This document shows positions 7,680-11,477 of a stretch of DNA of 11,477 nt, in pieces. A program made the position numbers and the translations under genes. This DNA is from DATLHO01 sp035539855 (GTDB taxonomy: Bacteria; Bacteroidota; Ignavibacteria; OLB7). The stretch is taken from positions 1 through 11,477 of the forward strand of contig DATLHO010000265.1 of the NCBI GenBank assembly GCA_035539855.1, given 5' to 3'. Below the pieces are notes generated by a model that saw only the letters and a list, made by a program, of their open reading frames with translations, made no database searches and was not told the origin of the DNA. The stretch's first letter is position 1, and every line of letters starts with the position of its first letter.

Positions 7680-8342
7680 TCAGCCCGGCTGGACTGCCTC
7701 GTCGGCGTCGGGCGCGGAGCGGCGCTTCGGCGTCACTCGGCGGCGCGAATGCTCGCGCCTGAAGTCGATGTACTCGTCGATCTTCTCCTGCATCAGTCGC
7801 CACAGCGTCGCCAGGACGAGCGCGTCATCGATGTAGCCGATTCCCGGAATGAAATCCGGCGTCAGATCGGCCGGCATGACGAAGTACAGGAGCGCCGCGC
7901 CGACGAGCGCCTTCGACTTCCAGTCGACGACGAACTCCTTGTCGAAGAGCATGTCCCAGAGCGTACGGATCCTGCCGACCATCTCACCGACCCACTCGAG
8001 CTCCTTGCGCAACTGCTTCGTGTCGATGGCCTGGAGCTTCTCGGGCACCGACGAGCGCAACGCGTGGATGTCGCGCTCACTGACCTGATCGGCATCGCGG
8101 CTGAGCCGCTGACGCATGAAGTCGAAGGCGCGCGATGCCGTCCCCTCCTGCCGTCCGCCGCGCGCGGCATCCCGACCGCCCGCGCGTCCCTTCCGTCCGG
8201 TGCGGACCGTCTCGTCCTCACCGCGCGTATCCGCGGCGCGGCCGGCTTCGCGGGCCGCGGCGTTCGATTTCGGCTTCTTCTCGGTCGCCATAGGTTCGGT
8301 ATCCTCTTGGTTCGGCGTGTCGTCGGTGTCCGGAGCTACCAT
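7680..8342 (-). CDS. DUF1232 / YkvA-family protein with basic N-terminal extension
   Basis: The 220-residue product has two parts. Residues 1 to about 72 are low-complexity and charged (acidic at first, then Arg/Lys/Gly/Ala-rich, for example GRKGRAGGRDAARGGR) and probably disordered. Residues 73-135 look helical. The conserved module at about 140-182 contains LLYFVMPADLTPDFIPGIGYIDDALVLATL, matching the YkvA/DUF1232 consensus (YxxxPxDxxPDxIPxxGxxDD). That segment is hydrophobic and may associate with the membrane. The molecular function of the family is not known to me. The ATG at 8342 is chosen because GGGAGGT lies just upstream; an in-frame ATG 17 codons later lacks this. It overlaps the end of the gamma-carbonic-anhydrase gene by 7 bases (ATGGTAG), which points to translational coupling. 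Confidence 0.88.
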   Translation of the reverse strand: MVAPDTDDTPNQEDTEPMATEKKPKSNAAAREAGRAADTRGEDETVRTGRKGRAGGRDAARGGRQEGTASRAFDFMRQRLSRDADQVSERDIHALRSSVPEKLQAIDTKQLRKELEWVGEMVGRIRTLWDMLFDKEFVVDWKSKALVGAALLYFVMPADLTPDFIPGIGYIDDALVLATLWRLMQEKIDEYIDFRREHSRRRVTPKRRSAPDADEAVQPG

Positions 8343-8887
8343 TCGAGACCTCCCGCGCGAAAGCGCGCCACGTATGATTCGTAGTTCCCGGCTCCCGCCG
8401 CGACCATTCGTCGCTCGTCGTCGGTGAGCTCGCGAACCACCTTCCCCGGAATCCCTGCAACCAGTGTTCCATTCGGCACATGGAAGCCCTCGCGGACGAC
8501 CGTGCCGGCGGCGACCAGCGATTCCTCGCCCACAACGGCGTTGTCGAGCACCGCTGCGCCCATGCCGATGAGCGAGCGGTCGCCGATCGTCGCGCCGTGC
8601 AGCACCGCGCTGTGCCCAACGGTGACGTCGTTGCCGATGACCAGCGGGTATCGCCGGTTGGTCACATGGCACATCACGAGATCCTGGACGTTGGTGCGCC
8701 GGCCGATCCGGATGTAATGCACGTCGCCGCGGATGACGACGTTGAACCAGATCGAGGAGAGCTCGTCGATCTCGACGTCGCCGATGATGCGCGCGCCGGC
8801 CGCGATGAAGACGCTCGGGTCGATGCGGGGCGAGATGCCCTCGAACGGCATGATGGTGATGTCGGTGCGTGCGGCGATCGCTTCCAT
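8336..8887 (-). CDS. Gamma-carbonic-anhydrase-like hexapeptide-repeat protein (YrdA/PaaY type)
   Basis: This 183-residue left-handed beta-helix protein has imperfect hexapeptide repeats across about 20-150. Three His residues correspond to the trimer-interface metal ligands of the family: His74 (VMCH), His92 (VGH) and His97 (VLHG). RGD (53-55) and Gln68/Asp69 in TNVQD are also kept, so a metal site is likely. VLDNAVVGEESLVAAGTVV and VAGIPGKVVREL complete the family pattern. Members hydrate CO2 in some cases, but many show little activity, so the reaction here is uncertain. The start at 8887 fits the family's N-terminus (TIMPFEGISPRIDPSVFIA) and has no SD. It lies 60 bases after the M1 peptidase stop and overlaps the next gene by 7 bases, so 8948-7680 may form an operon with an internal promoter at about 8921-8931. 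Confidence 0.9.
   Translation of the reverse strand: MEAIAARTDITIMPFEGISPRIDPSVFIAAGARIIGDVEIDELSSIWFNVVIRGDVHYIRIGRRTNVQDLVMCHVTNRRYPLVIGNDVTVGHSAVLHGATIGDRSLIGMGAAVLDNAVVGEESLVAAGTVVREGFHVPNGTLVAGIPGKVVRELTDDERRMVAAGAGNYESYVARFRAGGLEW
8348..8354 (-). promoter_or_regulatory. Shine-Dalgarno site of the DUF1232 gene
   Basis: Reading the minus strand, GGGAGGT is followed by 5 bases and the ATG at 8342. It lies inside the last codons of the upstream gene, as expected for coupled translation. Confidence 0.8.
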
Positions 8888-8920
8888 CGCAATGGGGTCG
8901 AGTGAGGTCGTGCTGTTCGT

Positions 8921-8931
8921 GGCAAGATACG
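8921..8931 (-). promoter_or_regulatory. Candidate -7 promoter element of the gamma-carbonic-anhydrase gene
   Basis: On the minus strand this reads CGTATCTTGCC, matching the valS copy (CGTATCTTCCC) at 10 of 11 positions. It ends 33 bases before the ATG, in the 60-base gap after the M1 gene. No clear -33 box is seen. Confidence 0.4.
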
Positions 8932-8947
8932 CAGCCGTCGCTCGCGA

Positions 8948-11374
8948 TCAGTTCGCGTCGAGCATTGCGTCGATGCTCCGGCGCTCCTCGCCGGCGAACG
9001 TCTCGCGCACCGCCGCCAGACGCGTTCGCAGCTCGGCGTCGAGGTGCGTGTGCGCCGCCTCGATTGCCGCCTCGCGCACCGATGCCGAGCTGTCGGTCAG
9101 TCCGCGAATGATCGCCTCGCGGACGGCCGGCGTCGTGCGCGCGAGCGCGCTGAGCGCGATGAACGCCTGCCAGCGCGTCGAGCGGTTGTACGGCGCGCGC
9201 GTGTAGACGACGACATCGTCGATGAGCTCGTCGAGCCGCGCCGAGGAGACCGCCCCGACCCATGCCTGGGCCATCGTCTGCCGGCGTCCCGTCACGCCGC
9301 GCCATCTGGCGAGCGTCGCGCGCAGTCCCGTCGTGTCGGTCGTGGCAAGCATCGACAGCGCCGAGGCCACGACGCGGACGCTGCTGTCGGCGAGCCTTGC
9401 GCGCAGCGCCTCGGCGCGCTCGACGGGATCGACGATGCGGTAGGACAGCTCGATTGCCGCACGCCGAACGTCGACCGACGAGTCGGTGAATGCCTCGGCG
9501 ACAAGCGACCCGACCTCCGATCCCTCGAGCTCGCCGATACGGCCGATGATCGCGTCACGTACCGCGGCGGTCGGCTCGCGCCGGTACGCCCGCGCAAGCG
9601 CCTCGAGCCGCCACGGCTCGGCGCGACGAGCGGAGTCGACGCGCACGATCGTCGTGACCGCCTCCCACCGATCGAGCATCGCCGGCGCTTCGAGCTGCGC
9701 GACGAGCTCATCGTCGGTGCGCTCGTGCCGCAGACGCTTCAGCGTCGACTGCCCCTCGTCGACGAGCACCATCGTCGGCTTCGACGCCAGGGGCAGCGTC
9801 AGGGAATCGCGCTCCGCGTCGAGCCATATCGTGTCGCGCACGATGCCGTCGTCATGATGGATGGCAATCGGCAGTCGTAGCCGGAAGAGGCCGGTGAGCG
9901 AGTCGCGCACGTGCGCCTGGCGAAACCGGATGCGCAGCGAGTCGCCGTCGTACGTGTGGGACACGACGAGCTCGGGTGCGCCGGCACGATAGACCCACTG
10001 CCGGAAGAACCAGTCGAGCTCCACGCCAGACGCATCCTCGAACGCATCCTGCAGGTCGGCGGTCTCCACGTTCGAGTACGCGTGACGCTCGAGAAACAGC
10101 CGGACGCCGCGCCAGAACGGCTCTTCGCCGAGGAGATGCTCGAGCATGTACAGCACGTGCGCGCCGCGCTGGTAGAGATTCGTGATCTGCCCTTTGCCGC
10201 CGGCGATCGGATCGCGACCCGACGTGCTGTCCAGGGCGATGGCGCGGACGCCGCCCTCCCAGATGTCGTTCAGCAGCGCGTCCTCGCCGTAGCGATGGCC
10301 GAGGTACTTCGACGCGAGATAGGTCGCGAAGGACTCCTGGACCCAGAGGTGCCCCCAGTCGCTCGTCGTCACCAGGTCGCCGAACCACTGGTGCGCGAGC
10401 TCGTGCGCAATGAGATTGTCGGTGTTGTAGTCGATGCGTCCGCGCGCGTCGACGAGCGCCTCGTCGTTGAGCGTCGAGGCAGTCGTGTTCTCCATACCGC
10501 CATACATGTACTCCGAGACGACCACCTGCGCGTAGCTCTTCCACGGGTACGGGATGCCGATGCGACGGGTCAGGTAGCGCATGACGTCAGGGGTCGATGC
10601 GAACGCCGGTGCGACGCGCTCCGGAAACTCCGGATAGGTCCAGTAGCTCAGGGGGATTCCATCGACGGTGTCCCGCGTGACGAGGTACTCGCCGGCGGCC
10701 ATCATGATCAGGTAGCTCGCGTGCGGGCGGTCGAACCGGTAGTGCCACGTGGCGGTGCCGTCGTTGTTGCTGCGGCGGGAGACGAGGTCGCCGTTCGACA
10801 GCGCGCTCCAGCGCTCGCGCACGGTGATGGTCATCTCGGAGGTCGCGCGGTCGTTCGGGAAGTCGTACAGCGGCACCCAGTAGTGGTGATCCTCGGCCTC
10901 GCCCTGCGTCCAGATCTGCGCGCGGCGCGTCGGATTCGTGGAATCGGGAGCGAGGATGTAGAGACCCTTCGACGGCCGGACGCGATAGTCGATCTCGATC
11001 TCGATCGTGTCGCCGTCGCGCGCCGGCTTCGGCAGATCGATCTCGAGCGATCGGATGCCGAGACGGTATCCGCACTCGACGTCGTCGACCGTCACGCGCG
11101 CGATGCGCATCGCCGAGTCGGCGTCGAGCGACACCGTCGCGAGCTCCTCGATAATCGGGCGCAGACGATGACGGACCGAGCCGATGACCTCGCGGCGCGG
11201 CTCGTCGAAGCGCACGTCGATCGCTGTGTGCAGCACGTCGAACGTGCGCTGACGACCCGCGTCGTAGCGGACGCCGAAGATCGACTGCGCGACGAGCGTT
11301 GGTGGATGAAGCGACGATGCGATGAGTGCGCTCGAAAACAGAAGGGCGAGCGCGGAGAGCCGGGGGATCTTCAT
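8948..11374 (-). CDS. Secreted M1-family metallopeptidase with C-terminal HEAT-like domain
   Basis: This 808-residue zinc aminopeptidase-type enzyme has a signal peptide of about 29 residues (likely cut LVA before Gln30) and an N-terminal beta domain starting FDVLHTAIDVRFDE. The catalytic domain has the exopeptidase motif GGMEN (292-296), HELAH (324-328) with Glu347 as third zinc ligand, and Tyr401 in YQRGAH. The family normally removes N-terminal residues from peptides. From about 555 to the end are repeated helical pairs such as SSVDVRRAAIEL, SSVRVVASALSML and SSASVREAAIEAAH, which read as HEAT-like repeats. There is no T9SS tail, so it probably stays in the periplasm. The start at 11374 is chosen because the signal peptide begins there; an in-frame extension to 11461 would run into the tRNA gene. 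There is no SD; the leader is pyrimidine-rich. Confidence 0.93.
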   Translation of the reverse strand: MKIPRLSALALLFSSALIASSLHPPTLVAQSIFGVRYDAGRQRTFDVLHTAIDVRFDEPRREVIGSVRHRLRPIIEELATVSLDADSAMRIARVTVDDVECGYRLGIRSLEIDLPKPARDGDTIEIEIDYRVRPSKGLYILAPDSTNPTRRAQIWTQGEAEDHHYWVPLYDFPNDRATSEMTITVRERWSALSNGDLVSRRSNNDGTATWHYRFDRPHASYLIMMAAGEYLVTRDTVDGIPLSYWTYPEFPERVAPAFASTPDVMRYLTRRIGIPYPWKSYAQVVVSEYMYGGMENTTASTLNDEALVDARGRIDYNTDNLIAHELAHQWFGDLVTTSDWGHLWVQESFATYLASKYLGHRYGEDALLNDIWEGGVRAIALDSTSGRDPIAGGKGQITNLYQRGAHVLYMLEHLLGEEPFWRGVRLFLERHAYSNVETADLQDAFEDASGVELDWFFRQWVYRAGAPELVVSHTYDGDSLRIRFRQAHVRDSLTGLFRLRLPIAIHHDDGIVRDTIWLDAERDSLTLPLASKPTMVLVDEGQSTLKRLRHERTDDELVAQLEAPAMLDRWEAVTTIVRVDSARRAEPWRLEALARAYRREPTAAVRDAIIGRIGELEGSEVGSLVAEAFTDSSVDVRRAAIELSYRIVDPVERAEALRARLADSSVRVVASALSMLATTDTTGLRATLARWRGVTGRRQTMAQAWVGAVSSARLDELIDDVVVYTRAPYNRSTRWQAFIALSALARTTPAVREAIIRGLTDSSASVREAAIEAAHTHLDAELRTRLAAVRETFAGEERRSIDAMLDAN

Positions 11375-11417
11375 ACGGGAAGGATGAGGAAGACCGACGG
11401 GAGGAGGAAATGAAAAA
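11375..11417 (-). other. Pyrimidine-rich leader of the M1 peptidase gene
   Basis: On the minus strand, 37 of these 43 bases are pyrimidines (a polypurine run on plus). It forms all the space between the tRNA terminator stem and the ATG at 11374. There is no SD and no clear promoter box in it. Confidence 0.45.
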
Positions 11418-11443
11418 CGCCAGCCCCCACAGGAAGGCTGGCG
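11413..11443 (-). terminator. Intrinsic terminator of the tRNA gene
   Basis: On the minus strand, CGCCAGCC (11443-11436) pairs with GGCTGGCG (11425-11418) around a 10-base loop, followed by TTTTT (11417-11413). It begins 7 bases past the tRNA 3' end. Confidence 0.88.
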
Positions 11444-11450
11444 ATTCGTG

Positions 11451-11477
11451 GGCCACCACACGGACTCGAACCGTGGA
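11451..11477 (-). tRNA. tRNA 3' portion (5' end outside window; possibly tRNA-His)
   Basis: The minus strand shows a full T arm, CACGG-TTCGAGT-CCGTG, with five perfect pairs, then the acceptor 3' strand TGGTGGC. Read this way, the discriminator base is C73 and CCA is not encoded (the next bases are CAC). C73 is characteristic of bacterial tRNA-His, where it pairs with G-1, but the anticodon lies beyond the window edge, so the identity is only a suggestion. A terminator follows directly. Confidence 0.85.

Noticed and set aside
8184..8200. TTCCGTCCG within the DUF1232 gene resembling one arm of the hairpin at 4809
   Set aside because: Only 9 bases in common, inside coding sequence, with no CACGTG core; likely chance.
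7680..9305. A 541-residue reading of the DUF1232 frame extending upstream
   Set aside because: The upstream 320 residues are an out-of-frame reading of the gamma-carbonic-anhydrase and M1 genes; the SD at 8348-8354 and the domain content support the start at 8342.
9911..11413. Plus-strand ORF of 500 codons opposite the HEAT M1 peptidase
   Set aside because: It is the antisense shadow of a gene with intact catalytic motifs; its composition is Arg/Val/Asp-rich and no domain is seen.
11375..11461. 29-codon N-terminal extension of the HEAT M1 peptidase
   Set aside because: It would run through the tRNA terminator into the tRNA gene and bury the signal peptide.
1..11477. Mobile elements, CRISPR arrays, phage genes, toxin-antitoxin or defence modules
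   Set aside because: No transposase, integrase, regular repeat-spacer pattern or known defence motif was seen; base composition looks uniform across the genes.

Overview
The window looks like an ordinary chromosomal segment from a high-GC member of the FCB superphylum (Bacteroidota/Chlorobiota side; Kapabacteria- or Rhodothermia-like lineages would fit). The evidence is a type IX secretion (T9SS) type A C-terminal sorting domain on one peptidase, four signal peptides that all appear to be cut just before a Gln (the Bacteroidetes 'Q-rule'), scarce Shine-Dalgarno (SD) sequences, and a recurring upstream motif CGTATYTTS resembling the Bacteroidetes -7 promoter element TAnnTTTG. The exact lineage cannot be read from the sequence. 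I see no mobile element, CRISPR array or defence island.

Plus strand, left to right: a small secreted CsgG-domain protein (67-651) with its terminator; valS (780-3506), closed by a very clear intrinsic terminator; a sigma70-like promoter and a foldable 5' leader ahead of a secreted MltB-type lytic transglycosylase (3777-4793); a 19-bp hairpin lying directly against the start of an M1 metallopeptidase with a T9SS sorting tail (4875-6833); then deoC (6924-7601). A 17-bp hairpin at 7625-7661 separates the two converging gene sets.

Minus strand, in transcription order from the right edge: the 3' end of a tRNA (11477-11451) with its terminator; a second secreted M1 metallopeptidase carrying a C-terminal HEAT-like helical domain (11374-8948); a gamma-carbonic-anhydrase-like hexapeptide-repeat protein (8887-8336); and, overlapping it by 7 bases, a DUF1232/YkvA-family protein (8342-7680).

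The genes do not form one pathway. Four of the seven complete non-valS genes encode exported proteins, so there is a loose envelope theme: outer-membrane assembly, peptidoglycan cleavage and two extracytoplasmic peptidases. The others are housekeeping or metabolic genes. The points most worth checking are regulatory: terminators or hairpins packed within 12-38 bases of the next start codon, the shared CGTATYTTS motif, and the hairpin containing two TCACGTGA palindromes. No convincing novel multi-gene system was found.
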